Source of the DNA: Desulfuromonadaceae bacterium
GTDB lineage: Bacteria; Desulfobacterota; Desulfuromonadia; Desulfuromonadales; JAHYIW01
Assembly (NCBI GenBank): GCA_019429445.1
Contig: JAHYIW010000004.1
Span: forward strand, 1-64,000
Length of the DNA stretch: 64,000 nucleotides
Reading direction: 5' to 3'
This document shows positions 37,129-48,502 of the stretch, piece by piece. The notes beneath the pieces were generated by a model. It was not told the DNA's origin. It saw only the letters and a list, made by a program, of their open reading frames with translations, and did no database searches. Both the position numbers and the translations under genes were made by a program. Numbering within the stretch: the stretch's first letter is position 1; the number at the start of each line of letters is the position of its first letter.

Positions 37129-37415
37129 GGGGCCCCGTTGGCGTTGAAAATTGTTATAGCCGGGTTTCATGGCGGCTTCAATTCAGCACTCCCCATTTAC
37201 AACGGAGACGCCGACCGGCACGGGGCGAAAAGAACAGCCCCGTTAGACGCGGCAGATGCGCACCGACCATATCCATCGCACGAAATCATCAGAGCACATC
37301 GCAGCTTGCATCCGACATGCTCCATGCAATGGCAGGCCCTTTTCTGCTTACTCTTTTGGGCCAGCAAAAGAGTGAGGCGGCAGCGGGCCGCGACCCGCGA
37401 AGTTGCTTTCCGATT
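37129..37415. repeat. 287-bp direct repeat, copy 2
   Basis: Second copy of the 36652-36938 unit. Between the copies lie two further hairpins, GGCGGG-tttcgt-CCCGCC and CATCCTTTTG-cccggcag-CAAAAGGATG. The block has the look of an accumulated repeat cluster rather than a gene. Confidence 0.7.
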
Positions 37416-37428
37416 TTCAAGCCAGAGT

Positions 37429-37502
37429 ACTCAAGTTAACCAACTTAACTATGTCCCCCTATTACACTCAAGTTAACCAACTTAACTATGTCCCCCTATT
37501 AC
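37429..37502. repeat. 37-bp tandem repeat (two units)
   Basis: Two exact units of 37 bp (start ACTCAAGTTAACCAACTTAA, end CCCCCTATTAC) at 37429-37465 and 37466-37502. The GTTAACCAACTTAAC core matches the 11273-11307 repeat. Confidence 0.8.
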
Positions 37503-37550
37503 ACTATTACAGCTCAACTCCACGCATCAACGATTCAGCATACCAACCGA

Positions 37551-38282
37551 TCAGTCCCAGCCGTGCTTCTGGAAAATCCGGTAGGCATCCTCGGACTTGA
37601 GGAATTCGAGGAAATTGCGTGCCTGCTGTGGCCAGGCGGAGTGCGTGGTCAGGGCGAGAGGGGTGTAGCGCAGTCCCTGTTCGGGAGGGAGTTCGATGAA
37701 GTCGGCATCGTCGAGCTTGACATGCCAGGAACGGTAGGTCACCCAGGCGTCGATCTCCGGTTCGTTTCGCCAGGCTCGCAGCCCCTGCCGACCGGTGTAG
37801 ACCAGACTCTTCAGGTTGTTCGGTCGCTCGGAAAACGCGTTGTGCAGCTGACCCATGTTTTCCAGTTTGACATCAAGCAAGCCGACATCCTCCTCGGTCA
37901 GGCAGCCGAGTCCTTCGATGCCGAGGGGGTTCCCTGCGCGCACGATGATGCCAACCTGGCGCGGGTAGAGCAACTCGACGGAGGCGAGGTCGAGCAGTCC
38001 GGGGTTGTTCTCGACGAACTCTTCGAGCATGCAGGGCGCGCCGCCATAATAGATATCGCCATCGACACGGATCCACTCGGCCAGATCGTGGGGGAGCGCC
38101 CGCACCACCTGGACCTCGACCCCGTGCCGGTCGCGGTAGAGATCGGCACACTCCGACAGCGCATGGTACGGACCGCCCGGCCCGTAGACTCGCAGCACCG
38201 GCGTCGCCGTCTCCACCGAGGCCACGGCCAGATTGGTCAGCAGTAGAAAATAGCCGAGAAATCCGGTGATTTTACCAGTCAT
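37551..38282 (-). CDS. AcfC-like extracellular solute-binding protein
   Basis: A 243-residue exported protein with a hydrophobic signal (TGKITGFLGYFLLLTNLAVAS) and the opening LRVYGPGGPYHALSECADLYRDRHGVEVQVV, typical of AcfC/accessory colonisation factor solute-binding proteins (periplasmic binding protein type 2, anion-binding-like). GGAPCMLEEFVENNPGLLDLASVELLYPRQVGIIVRAGNP is the second conserved block. I chose the ATG at 38282; an in-frame start 36 bases further upstream lies before the signal. No permease or ATPase gene is adjacent, so it is an orphan. Ligand unknown. Confidence 0.8.
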   Translation of the reverse strand: MTGKITGFLGYFLLLTNLAVASVETATPVLRVYGPGGPYHALSECADLYRDRHGVEVQVVRALPHDLAEWIRVDGDIYYGGAPCMLEEFVENNPGLLDLASVELLYPRQVGIIVRAGNPLGIEGLGCLTEEDVGLLDVKLENMGQLHNAFSERPNNLKSLVYTGRQGLRAWRNEPEIDAWVTYRSWHVKLDDADFIELPPEQGLRYTPLALTTHSAWPQQARNFLEFLKSEDAYRIFQKHGWD

Positions 38283-38635
38283 CAACAACGCCTTCCAGTC
38301 AAAGCGCGGGAAAAACAACGGTCCCCATCAATAACATCCTGGGGCCAGAATGGCCGCGGCAGCGGCAAAACATAAGGTTTCCGCGGGCCTCCCGGCGGTT
38401 GGGCCACCATATGACAAAGCAAAAACCCTGCCGCAATCCACGTAGTCTCATTGATAAATCCACACAAGAGATCTCATGGTCGTAAAAAGCAAAGACCACG
38501 AACCGAATCTACGGTGTTATCTGCGGGCTTCCAGGACGGCAAGTTGAGGGCTGACAGTAACACATAGCATGCGCTTGTCATGCAGGGTCATCTTTGGCAT
38601 GCCGGGCAAATATACGCGCAGTTGGCTTGCGCAGG
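38283..38635. other. Gene-free stretch upstream of AcfC-like gene
   Basis: About 350 bases without a supported gene; short frames on the minus strand lack similarity. It contains a GC-rich run near 38345-38400 and no clear hairpin terminator. Confidence 0.4.
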
Positions 38636-38662
38636 TTGACACTTTGCTGTAACTTTTATAGG
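38636..38662 (+). promoter_or_regulatory. Possible promoter for the REC-kinase gene
   Basis: A perfect -35 TTGACA at 38636-38641 with TATAGG at 38657-38662. The 15-base spacer is shorter than ideal, so the call is tentative. The start codon is about 70 bases downstream. Confidence 0.35.
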
Positions 38663-38731
38663 CTGCATTTTTATTCGTTGCCTCGGCAAAGATGGCGATG
38701 CAAGAGTATCATGAACAGTTGAACTGACGGG

Positions 38732-39823
38732 GTGACTTTGGCTGACGGCAGAACCCAATCAACGATCCTGATTGTTGATGACGAATCGGTAATTCGTGGC
38801 TTGTGCGCACGGGTTTTGAACGGCTTTGATATTTTTGAGGCGGGGGGTGCCGAAGAAGCGCTGACGATTTTTGAACGCGAACACCCCGATGTTGTGCTTG
38901 CCGATATTATGATGCCGAACATGAGTGGACTTGAGCTGTTGCGGGCGATCAAGGCGCAGGCTCCCAATCAAATTGTTGTGCTGATGACCGGTTTTGCAGA
39001 AAAGGAGATCATTCTGCAGGCGCTCAAAAGTGGTGCCGATGAGTTCATCAGCAAGCCGATCAATCTCCTTCAGCTGCGTACAGCTATCGACAGTGTCCTG
39101 GAAAAGAAGAAACTCAAGGAAGAGCTGCTCGATCTCAAACACAGTGACCACCTCAAAGCGGAGTTTCTCGGGCTGGTCTCCCACAAGCTGAAAACTCCGA
39201 CCACAGCGATTTACCTCTTTATCCAGAACCTCGCTTCTGGCGCGGTAGTGCCTGAAGGGGAGGCGTATCGTGACATACTCGACCGGATCCTCGATGAGTC
39301 CCGTCATCTCGATAATCTGATCAAGGATTTACTTTCCTTCAGTGAAATTATCCTTCATCAGGATGGCCCGAAAATCGAACTGACAGACGTGCATCAGTTG
39401 CTGGCCGAGGTGACAGCGCCGTTCAGGGAGAGGTTTCACCACAAGGGGATCGACTTCGAAGTGCACCTTCCGGCGACATTGCGGGAGCGCTCTCTGGATT
39501 CGCGGCGGATTCATGTGGTGGTGTGGGCGTTGCTCGACAATGCCCTCAAGTTTACTCCGCAGGGTGGCCGGGTGCGCTTTTCCGTTACGGATGGGACTGA
39601 ACTGGTGATTGAAGTTACCGACAACGGGGTGGGGATCAACAGTGAAGAGTTGCTGAAAATCACGGAAAAATTTTACCAGGTTGATCCCCAGCGTACCGGC
39701 CAGGTGCGAGGTTTCGGTCTGGGGCTCTACTATGCTCAGCGTTTTGTGCGTGTCCACGGTGGTCGGTTGTCATTCACCAGCACGCCTGGGCAGGGTACGA
39801 CGGTGAAGGTTGTCCTGCCGTAA
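38732..39823 (+). CDS. Response regulator-histidine kinase hybrid
   Basis: A 363-residue soluble protein with the order receiver then kinase. The receiver (about 10-125) has Asp58 in VVLADIMMPN and Lys108 in FISKPIN. The HisKA helix has His151 in GLVSHKLKTPTTA. The HATPase has WALLDNALKFTP (N-box), VTDNGVGI (G1) and GFGLGLYYAQRFV (G2). There is no membrane segment, so it takes its signal from another protein. The start is GTG at 38732, though a TTG two codons later is also possible. A gene of this type sits between pilT and argB in Geobacter as I recall. Confidence 0.9.
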   Translation: MTLADGRTQSTILIVDDESVIRGLCARVLNGFDIFEAGGAEEALTIFEREHPDVVLADIMMPNMSGLELLRAIKAQAPNQIVVLMTGFAEKEIILQALKSGADEFISKPINLLQLRTAIDSVLEKKKLKEELLDLKHSDHLKAEFLGLVSHKLKTPTTAIYLFIQNLASGAVVPEGEAYRDILDRILDESRHLDNLIKDLLSFSEIILHQDGPKIELTDVHQLLAEVTAPFRERFHHKGIDFEVHLPATLRERSLDSRRIHVVVWALLDNALKFTPQGGRVRFSVTDGTELVIEVTDNGVGINSEELLKITEKFYQVDPQRTGQVRGFGLGLYYAQRFVRVHGGRLSFTSTPGQGTTVKVVLP

Positions 39824-39870
39824 ATCCGTTGCAATCCCCCTGTTTGCCTCATTTTTTTCTATATCAATAA

Positions 39871-42062
<2,192 letters not shown>

Positions 42063-42971
42063 ATGAACAAAGATTTTCTGGCTCTGTCCGATTGGTCACG
42101 TGAGGATCTCGAAAAGCTCTTTGAGCTGACCCGCGAATTGAAGGCCATGCAGCAAAGTGGCAAGGTTCACCAGCTGCTCAAGGGGAAGACCCTCGGCATG
42201 TTGTTTGAGAAGAGTTCGACCCGCACCCGCGTGTCGTTCGAAGTCGGCATGTTTCAACTCGGTGGTCACGCCCTGTTTCTCTCTTCGTCAACCACCCAGA
42301 TGGGGCGCGGCGAATCGATCAAGGATACCGGTCGGGTGATGTCGCGCTACGTTGACGGCATCATGATCCGCACCTTTTCGCAGGCGGCGGTCGAAGAGCT
42401 GGCGCGTTGTTCGACGATTCCGGTGATCAACGGTCTGACCGACATGTATCACCCCTGCCAGTTGATGGCCGACCTTTTCACCGTCAGCGAGCACAAGGCG
42501 AACTACCGCGATTTGACCTACTGCTGGATCGGCGACGGCAACAACATGGCCAACAGCTGGATCAACGCGGCGCTGATCTTCGGCTTCGAGCTGCGCGTCG
42601 CCACCCCACCGGGGTACGAGCCGGATGCCACGGTGATGGCGCGGGCCGCTGCCGCCGGAGCAAAGGTCACGTACACCAATGATCCGTTCGCAGCCGCGCG
42701 CGGTGCTGATGTGCTCAATACCGATGTCTGGGCGAGTATGGGGCAGGAGGACGAGCAGGCGCAGCGGGTCGTGGCGTTTGCCGGTTTTCAGCTCAACGAG
42801 GAGCTGGTGGCGGTGGCCGCTCCCGACTGCATCGTACTGCACTGTCTGCCAGCACACCGCGATGAGGAGATCACCGACGCGGTAATCGAGGGACCGCACT
42901 CGGTGGTCTTTGACGAGGCCGAAAATCGCCTGCATGTGCAGAAGGCGATCATGGCGACGTTGATGCAATAA
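42063..42971 (+). CDS. argF: Ornithine carbamoyltransferase
   Basis: Makes citrulline from ornithine and carbamoyl phosphate. The 302-residue protein has FEKSSTRTRVSFE near 49-61 (carbamoyl-phosphate binding) and the ornithine motif HCLPAHR near 260-266; QLMADLFT and DGNNMANSW are also present. The ATG directly follows the argD stop. A palindromic repeat lies between argF and argG. Confidence 0.96.
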   Translation: MNKDFLALSDWSREDLEKLFELTRELKAMQQSGKVHQLLKGKTLGMLFEKSSTRTRVSFEVGMFQLGGHALFLSSSTTQMGRGESIKDTGRVMSRYVDGIMIRTFSQAAVEELARCSTIPVINGLTDMYHPCQLMADLFTVSEHKANYRDLTYCWIGDGNNMANSWINAALIFGFELRVATPPGYEPDATVMARAAAAGAKVTYTNDPFAAARGADVLNTDVWASMGQEDEQAQRVVAFAGFQLNEELVAVAAPDCIVLHCLPAHRDEEITDAVIEGPHSVVFDEAENRLHVQKAIMATLMQ

Positions 42972-42978
42972 TTATTTC

Positions 42979-43077
42979 ACCACGAAGAACACGAAGGGCA
43001 CGAAGAAACCCTGAAATAAATCAGTTGCTTTTCTCCGTGAGCTTCGTGTCCTTCAGCGAGTTTGCGAGCGGGTGGTA
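42979..43077. repeat. CACCACGAAG palindromic repeat between argF and argG
   Basis: CACCACGAAGAACACGAAG on the left and CTTCGTGTCCTTC..GGGTGGT on the right form an imperfect hairpin of about 99 bases. It resembles repeats at 48391-48473 and 26221-26246. Its place inside an operon suggests an RNA-processing or attenuating role, not proven. Confidence 0.7.
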
Positions 43078-43119
43078 AATAAAAATCATTTAAATCCAAC
43101 GAAATACAGGAGATAGATC

Positions 43120-44340
43120 ATGAGCAAACACGGGCAAGTTAAAAAAGCAGTGCTCGCCTATTCGGGCGGGTTGGATACGTCGATTATCCTCAAATGGCTG
43201 GTCGAGGAATACGGGTGTGAAGTCGTCGCCTACTCGGCTGACCTCGGCCAGGGGGAAGAGCTTGACGGCATTCCGGCCAAAGCCAGGGCGACCGGCGCCA
43301 GCAGCTGCCACATCATGGATCTGAAGGAAGAGTTCGCGCGCGATTTCGTTTTCCCGATGTTCCGCGCCAACGCCATCTACGAAGGACGCTACTTCCTCGG
43401 CACTTCCATCGCCCGCCCCTTGATCGCCAAGGCGCAGATGGAGATTGCCAAACAGGAAGGGGCCGACGCGGTTTCCCACGGCGCCACCGGCAAGGGGAAC
43501 GACCAGGTGCGGTTTGAGATTGCCTACTACCACTTCGACCCGGCAGTCAAGGTCATTGCGCCGTGGCGCGAATGGGATATGAACAGCCGTACCGCGCTTG
43601 AGGCCTACGCCAAGCAGCATGGCATCCCGGTGCCGACCAGCAAGAAGTTTCCGTGGAGCTCCGACCGCAACCTGCTGCACATCTCTTTTGAGGGGGACGT
43701 GCTGGAGAACCCCTGGGCCGAAGCTCCGGAAGAAATGTACGTGCTGACCACCAAGCCGGAGGACGCGCCGGATCAGGCCGAGTTTGTCGAGATTGAATTT
43801 GAAAAAGGGGATGCGGTTGCGGTGAACGGCGAACGCCTCTCCCCGGCCAAACTCCTTGCCAAACTCAACGAACTCGGCGGCAGGCACGGCATCGGTCGCG
43901 TCGATCTGATGGAGAACCGCTTCGTCGGCATGAAGAGCCGTGGCGTCTATGAGACCCCCGGTGGCACCATTCTCGAAGAAGCCCATCGCGGCGTCGAGTC
44001 GATCACCATGGATCGCGAGGTCATGCACCTGCGCGATTCGCTGGTTGCCCGCTACGCGGCGATGATCTACAACGGCTTTTGGTTCGCTCCCGAGCGCCGG
44101 GTACTCCAGGCACTGATCGATGAATCACAACAGACGGTCAACGGCATGGCGCGCGTCAAACTTTACAAAGGCCACTGCCGTCTGGTCGGTCGTGATTCGG
44201 CGCATGACTCCCTCTTTAACGTTGACTTCGCCACGTTTGAGGCGGACGAGGTGTACAATCAGGCCGACGCCGAAGGATTTATCAAACTCAATGCCCTGCG
44301 TTTGCGGATTGCCGCGATTCAACGGGCAACCAGAAAATAG
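43120..44340 (+). CDS. argG: Argininosuccinate synthase
   Basis: Joins citrulline and aspartate with ATP. The 406-residue protein has the [10 protein letters not shown]-loop near 11-19, [41 protein letters not shown] near 91-131, and [19 protein letters not shown]. The length is normal. It has AGGAGAT upstream and sits about 150 bases after argF, with the repeat in the gap. Confidence 0.97.
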   Translation: MSKHGQVKKAVLAYSGGLDTSIILKWLVEEYGCEVVAYSADLGQGEELDGIPAKARATGASSCHIMDLKEEFARDFVFPMFRANAIYEGRYFLGTSIARPLIAKAQMEIAKQEGADAVSHGATGKGNDQVRFEIAYYHFDPAVKVIAPWREWDMNSRTALEAYAKQHGIPVPTSKKFPWSSDRNLLHISFEGDVLENPWAEAPEEMYVLTTKPEDAPDQAEFVEIEFEKGDAVAVNGERLSPAKLLAKLNELGGRHGIGRVDLMENRFVGMKSRGVYETPGGTILEEAHRGVESITMDREVMHLRDSLVARYAAMIYNGFWFAPERRVLQALIDESQQTVNGMARVKLYKGHCRLVGRDSAHDSLFNVDFATFEADEVYNQADAEGFIKLNALRLRIAAIQRATRK

Positions 44341-44371
44341 CGGCTGGCCGACAGCAGGGAAAGAGAAGATC

Positions 44372-45748
44372 ATGAGTAAACTTTGGGGCGGACGATTCAC
44401 CCAGCCAACGGACAAATTTGTCGAAGAGTTCACGGCCTCGATCGAGTTCGACCAGCGCCTCTGGCGTTACGATATTCAGGGTTCGAAGGTGCACGCCGCG
44501 ATGCTTGGTCGTCAGGGGATCATCGCCGTTGCCGAGGCTGAGCAGATCAGCGCCGGGCTTGATGCGCTCCTGGCCGAGATCGAAGCGGGCAAGGTTGAGT
44601 TTACGGTGGCCCTTGAAGACATCCACATGAATGTGGAATCACGTTTGATCGAGCGGATCGGCGCGGTCGGTGGCAAGCTGCACACCGGTCGCAGCCGTAA
44701 CGATCAGGTGGCGCTTGATATCCGTCTTTACCTGCGTGACGAGATCGAGATCATCCTCGGCTATCTGCGCGCACTCGAAGATGCGCTGCTTCAGCAGGCC
44801 GAGGCGAACCTCGACATTATCATGCCTGGTTTCACCCACCTGCAGACCGCCCAGCCGATCCTCTACAGCCATCACCTGCTCGCCTACCGGGAGATGATTG
44901 CCCGCGATATTTCGCGCCTGCACGATATGCGCGTGCGCTTCAACGTTCTGCCGTTGGGTGCCGGGGCTCTGGCCGGCACCACCTTCCCGATCGATCGTGA
45001 GTGGGTCGCGCAGCAGCTCGGTTTTGACGGCGTAACGCGCAATTCCCTCGACAGCGTGTCGGACCGTGACTTTGCCATTGAGTTTTGCAGCTGTGCCAGT
45101 CTTTTGATGATGCACCTCTCGCGTCTCGCGGAGGAGTTGATCCTCTGGTCGAGCGCCGATTTCAATTTCATCGAGCTTTCCGACGCCTTCTGCACCGGCA
45201 GTTCGATCATGCCACAGAAGAAAAACCCCGATGTGCCGGAACTGGTGCGCGGCAAGACCGGCCGGGTTTACGGCAACCTGATCAGTTTGCTGACGTTGAT
45301 GAAATCGCTCCCTCTCGCCTACAACAAGGACATGCAAGAGGACAAGGAACCGCTTTTCGATACCATCGACACGGTCAAGGGGAGTCTCAAGGTTTTTGCC
45401 GAGATGATCGCGCAGATGCAGGTCAAGGGAGAGAATATGCGCGTGGCCGCTGCACGCGGTTTTTCGACGGCCACCGATGTCGCTGACTACTGTGTGCGCA
45501 AAGGGCTGCCGTTCCGCCAGGCTCACGAGGTGGTCGGCAAAACCGTGCGTTACTGTGTGGAGAACGGCAAGGATATCCCGGAACTCAGCCTTGAAGAATT
45601 TCGTGCATTTTCTGCACTGATCGATGCAGATATTTATGATTTCATAACTCTTGAGGCCTCCGTTAACGCCCGCTCCGCCACCGGCGGCACCGCACGAGCG
45701 GCGGTGGAGCGAGAGATCGCCCGCGCCCGTGCGCAGCGCAACGGGTAA
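44372..45748 (+). CDS. argH: Argininosuccinate lyase
   Basis: Splits argininosuccinate to arginine and fumarate. The 458-residue protein has SKLWGGRF at the start, [32 protein letters not shown], and the signature [26 protein letters not shown] near 280-306. I chose the ATG at 44372 behind AAAGAGAAG; an in-frame upstream extension lies in argG. It is followed after 7 bases by the lipoprotein gene. Confidence 0.96.
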   Translation: MSKLWGGRFTQPTDKFVEEFTASIEFDQRLWRYDIQGSKVHAAMLGRQGIIAVAEAEQISAGLDALLAEIEAGKVEFTVALEDIHMNVESRLIERIGAVGGKLHTGRSRNDQVALDIRLYLRDEIEIILGYLRALEDALLQQAEANLDIIMPGFTHLQTAQPILYSHHLLAYREMIARDISRLHDMRVRFNVLPLGAGALAGTTFPIDREWVAQQLGFDGVTRNSLDSVSDRDFAIEFCSCASLLMMHLSRLAEELILWSSADFNFIELSDAFCTGSSIMPQKKNPDVPELVRGKTGRVYGNLISLLTLMKSLPLAYNKDMQEDKEPLFDTIDTVKGSLKVFAEMIAQMQVKGENMRVAAARGFSTATDVADYCVRKGLPFRQAHEVVGKTVRYCVENGKDIPELSLEEFRAFSALIDADIYDFITLEASVNARSATGGTARAAVEREIARARAQRNG

Positions 45749-45755
45749 CTGCGTC

Positions 45756-46502
45756 GTGCGTTTGCCCTGGCGGTTGCTGGTGACGCTCGCGGTGGTCACT
45801 CCGCTGTTTTTGGGGTGCGGTAAAAGAGGGCCGTTGCGCCCCCTGGGTGAATCGTTACCGCTGGCACCGACGCAAGTGCAGGTGCTGCAGCACGGCGCGA
45901 CGCTGGAGCTGAGCTGGAGTGCGCCGGACAAGGATGAAGATGGCAGCCCGGCGCAGGTGGCTGGCTTCCGTATCTATCGTTTGCCCTTTCTGCCGGGGGA
46001 GGAGTGCCCCGAATGTCGCGATGATAAATGGCTGTGGCGGGAGCTTTCCGTCACTGACGGTCGCGACGCTTTACGTCTCTACGACGATCAGGTTGTTGCC
46101 GGGCAAGGGTATCGTTACCGGATCGAGCCGCTGACGGTTGACGGTTTCCCCGGAAGTTCGGCACAGGTGAACCGGGTGGTTGTGGCCGCGCCGCCGCTCC
46201 CCTCAGCCCTTGTTGCAACGGCGGGTCACGCGCTGGTGACCTTGAGCTGGGATGCCCCGGCAGCCATCCCTGGCGGGGAACTGCTCGGTTACCACCTGCA
46301 ACGCGCTGCGGGGGAAGCACCTTTTGCTCCTCAGCCGCTTAACCGCACCCCCCTGGTTGAGACCACTTACGAGGATGTCGGCCTGACCAACGGTGTGACC
46401 TATCGCTATCGGGTCGGCGCGTTATGGCGCTGGGGAGATGTGGTGGTTGAAAGCGACTGGACAAAGGGCGTCAGCGTGACACCACAATCGGCATTTCGAT
46501 GA
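45756..46502 (+). CDS. Lipoprotein with LptM-like start and two fibronectin type III-like domains
   Basis: A 248-residue lipoprotein. Signal RLPWRLLVTLAVVTPLFLG ends at lipobox LFLGC (Cys21), and the mature start CGKRGPLRPL resembles the CG-x-KGPL motif of LptM/YifL-type lipoproteins. Two FnIII-like segments follow (about 38-145 and 150-243), with repeated YRYR(I/V) strands. A CPEC pair near 87-90 is a possible disulfide or metal site. The GTG at 45756 is 7 bases after argH, so it belongs to the arg transcript. I recall a lipoprotein gene at this place in Geobacter. Confidence 0.8.
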   Translation: MRLPWRLLVTLAVVTPLFLGCGKRGPLRPLGESLPLAPTQVQVLQHGATLELSWSAPDKDEDGSPAQVAGFRIYRLPFLPGEECPECRDDKWLWRELSVTDGRDALRLYDDQVVAGQGYRYRIEPLTVDGFPGSSAQVNRVVVAAPPLPSALVATAGHALVTLSWDAPAAIPGGELLGYHLQRAAGEAPFAPQPLNRTPLVETTYEDVGLTNGVTYRYRVGALWRWGDVVVESDWTKGVSVTPQSAFR

Positions 46503-46647
46503 TCGTTTTGACAATGCCCGGCAAGTATGTTACCAATTTCGTTTCGTGTTTTAAGTGCAGAATCTGAACAAACACATCACAATTTAATCAGTTATAGATA
46601 CAGACGCAGTTCACCGTTACTGTTTCATCAGCATGAGGAGGAAAGCA

Positions 46648-47523
46648 ATGTTCAGTGGTTCCATGGTTGCCATCGTCACCCCGTTCAATACCCAGGGGCA
46701 CGTCGATGAGGAAAAGTACCGTCAGCTGATCGAGTTCCAGATTGAGAACGGCACGGATGTTATCGTGCCCTGCGGGACGACCGGCGAATCGGCGACGCTT
46801 GACTTTGAAGAGCACGCGCGAGTCATTCAGATTTGCATCGAACAGGTCAACAAGCGGATTCCGGTGATCGCCGGAACCGGGGCAAACTGTACCGCCGAGG
46901 CGATTCAACTGTCGCAAAACGCCAGGCAGATGGGTGCTGACGCTCTGTTGCTCGTCTGCCCGTATTACAACAAACCCTCGCAGGAGGGGATCTATCAGCA
47001 CTACAAAAAACTCGCGGCAGAAGTGGCGTTGCCGCAGGTGCTCTATAACGTGCCAGGGCGCACCGGGGTCAATATCACCGCCGCGACCACGATCCGTCTG
47101 GCCGAGATCAGCAACATTGTTGCGATTAAGGAGGCGTCCGGTTCGCTGGTGCAGGCCAGCGAGATTCTGGCTGCGGCCGGCGACAAGATCGACGTTATCT
47201 CCGGCGACGACTTCCTGACCTTTCCGATGATGGTCTGCGGCGCCAAGGGGGTCATCTCGGTGTCGGCCAACGCGATCCCCGCCCAGGTCAAGGCGATGGT
47301 CAGCGCGACGCAGCGGGGGGATTATGCCACCGCCCGCGACTTGCACCTGTCGCTGCTCAATTTCCACAATGCGATGTTCATCGAGTCGAACCCGGTGCCG
47401 GTCAAGACGACTTTAGCTTTGATGGGGAAGATAGCGGCGGATGTGCGTTTGCCACTGGTCGGGATGAACGACGCGACACTGGAAAAATTAAAGGTCATTC
47501 TGAAACATTACGATCTGATCTAA
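46648..47523 (+). CDS. dapA: 4-hydroxy-tetrahydrodipicolinate synthase
   Basis: Condenses pyruvate and aspartate semialdehyde. The 291-residue TIM barrel has PCGTTGESATL near 42-52, the catalytic Tyr in YNVPGRTGVN near 133-142, and the Schiff-base Lys in VAIKEASGS near 158-166. I chose the ATG at 46648, with an AGGAGG directly upstream; an in-frame ATG 15 bases earlier overlaps that ribosome site. Diaminopimelate decarboxylase (lysA), which I recall upstream of dapA in Geobacter, is not here. Confidence 0.97.
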   Translation: MFSGSMVAIVTPFNTQGHVDEEKYRQLIEFQIENGTDVIVPCGTTGESATLDFEEHARVIQICIEQVNKRIPVIAGTGANCTAEAIQLSQNARQMGADALLLVCPYYNKPSQEGIYQHYKKLAAEVALPQVLYNVPGRTGVNITAATTIRLAEISNIVAIKEASGSLVQASEILAAAGDKIDVISGDDFLTFPMMVCGAKGVISVSANAIPAQVKAMVSATQRGDYATARDLHLSLLNFHNAMFIESNPVPVKTTLALMGKIAADVRLPLVGMNDATLEKLKVILKHYDLI

Positions 47524-47576
47524 CCCTGTGCCGGGGACAGACTTCAATCCTGTCCCCGTACTGAAATGAGCCAGAT

Positions 47577-48380
47577 ATGATAAAAATAGCAGTTACCGGA
47601 GCCGCGGGCCGGATGGGTGGCCGGATCGTTGCCCTCGCCACCGAATCCGCCGATTTGCAGGTGATCGGTGCCGTAGAGATGGCTGGACATGCTCGTTTGG
47701 GCGAGGATGCTGGAAGCGTCGCCGGTTGCGGTGCGCTGGATGTCAAGATCGTGGACTCGCTCGAAACGGCGCTGGCCGACGCTGACATGCTGATCGATTT
47801 CACCTGGCCGGAAGTCACGCTGAGCAATGCTGCGGTGTGCGAGAAACTTGGCAAGGCGATGATCGTCGGCACCACCGGCATGAATCCCGAACAGCGTCGC
47901 AAAATCGAGCGCATTGCGCAAACAGTTCCGGTGGTCTTTGCCCCGAACATGAGTGTCGGGGTGAACCTCTGCTTTAAAGTACTCAAGGATATTGCCGCCA
48001 CCCTTGGCGACGCCTTTGATGTCGAGATTGTCGAGCTGCATCACAATAAAAAAAAGGATTCCCCTTCCGGCACTGCCGTACGCATGGGCGAAATCGTTGC
48101 TGATGCCCTCGGACGCGACTATCCGCAGGTCGCCAACTACCATCGCGAAGGGATGTGCGGCGAGCGTAGCGTTGAGGAAATCGGCATGCAGACAGTGCGC
48201 GGCGGTGATATCGTCGGCGAGCATACCGTCTACTTTGTCGGCATGGGAGAACGGATTGAACTCACCCACCGGGCGATGAGTCGTGACATGTTCGCGCGTG
48301 GCGCGATCCGTGCGGCGGCCTGGCTCGGCGGTAAGCCTGAAGGTCTGTACGATATGCAGGATGTTCTGGGTCTTAAATAA
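47577..48380 (+). CDS. dapB: 4-hydroxy-tetrahydrodipicolinate reductase
   Basis: Reduces the DapA product with NAD(P)H. The 267-residue protein begins [14 protein letters not shown] (Rossmann nucleotide loop), and has the catalytic [15 protein letters not shown] near 154-168. The start follows dapA by 53 bases. The length is normal. Confidence 0.96.
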   Translation: MIKIAVTGAAGRMGGRIVALATESADLQVIGAVEMAGHARLGEDAGSVAGCGALDVKIVDSLETALADADMLIDFTWPEVTLSNAAVCEKLGKAMIVGTTGMNPEQRRKIERIAQTVPVVFAPNMSVGVNLCFKVLKDIAATLGDAFDVEIVELHHNKKKDSPSGTAVRMGEIVADALGRDYPQVANYHREGMCGERSVEEIGMQTVRGGDIVGEHTVYFVGMGERIELTHRAMSRDMFARGAIRAAAWLGGKPEGLYDMQDVLGLK

Positions 48381-48390
48381 AAGATAAATA

Positions 48391-48473
48391 TCACCACAGA
48401 GATCACGAACCAGGACACGAAGAGAACCTGTCGTTTTCGAACTTCTTCGTGTCCTCCGTGTTCTTCGTGGTGA
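48391..48473. repeat. CACCACGAAG-type palindromic repeat between dapB and dapL
   Basis: TCACCACAGAGATCACGAA on the left and TTCTTCGTGGTGA on the right give a long imperfect hairpin of 83 bases, ten bases after the dapB stop. It is homologous to the element at 42979-43077. Confidence 0.7.
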
Positions 48474-48502
48474 AAATAATTTTTTGGAGGATTTTTTTTG
48501 TT

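Noticed and set aside
36559-37476. Frames in the repeat block that look alike in each copy
   Set aside because: They are repeated with the DNA in several registers, lack ribosome sites and have no known domain.
42979-43077. Rho-independent terminator between argF and argG
   Set aside because: The hairpin is long and imperfect and has no T run; it fits the dispersed repeat family better.
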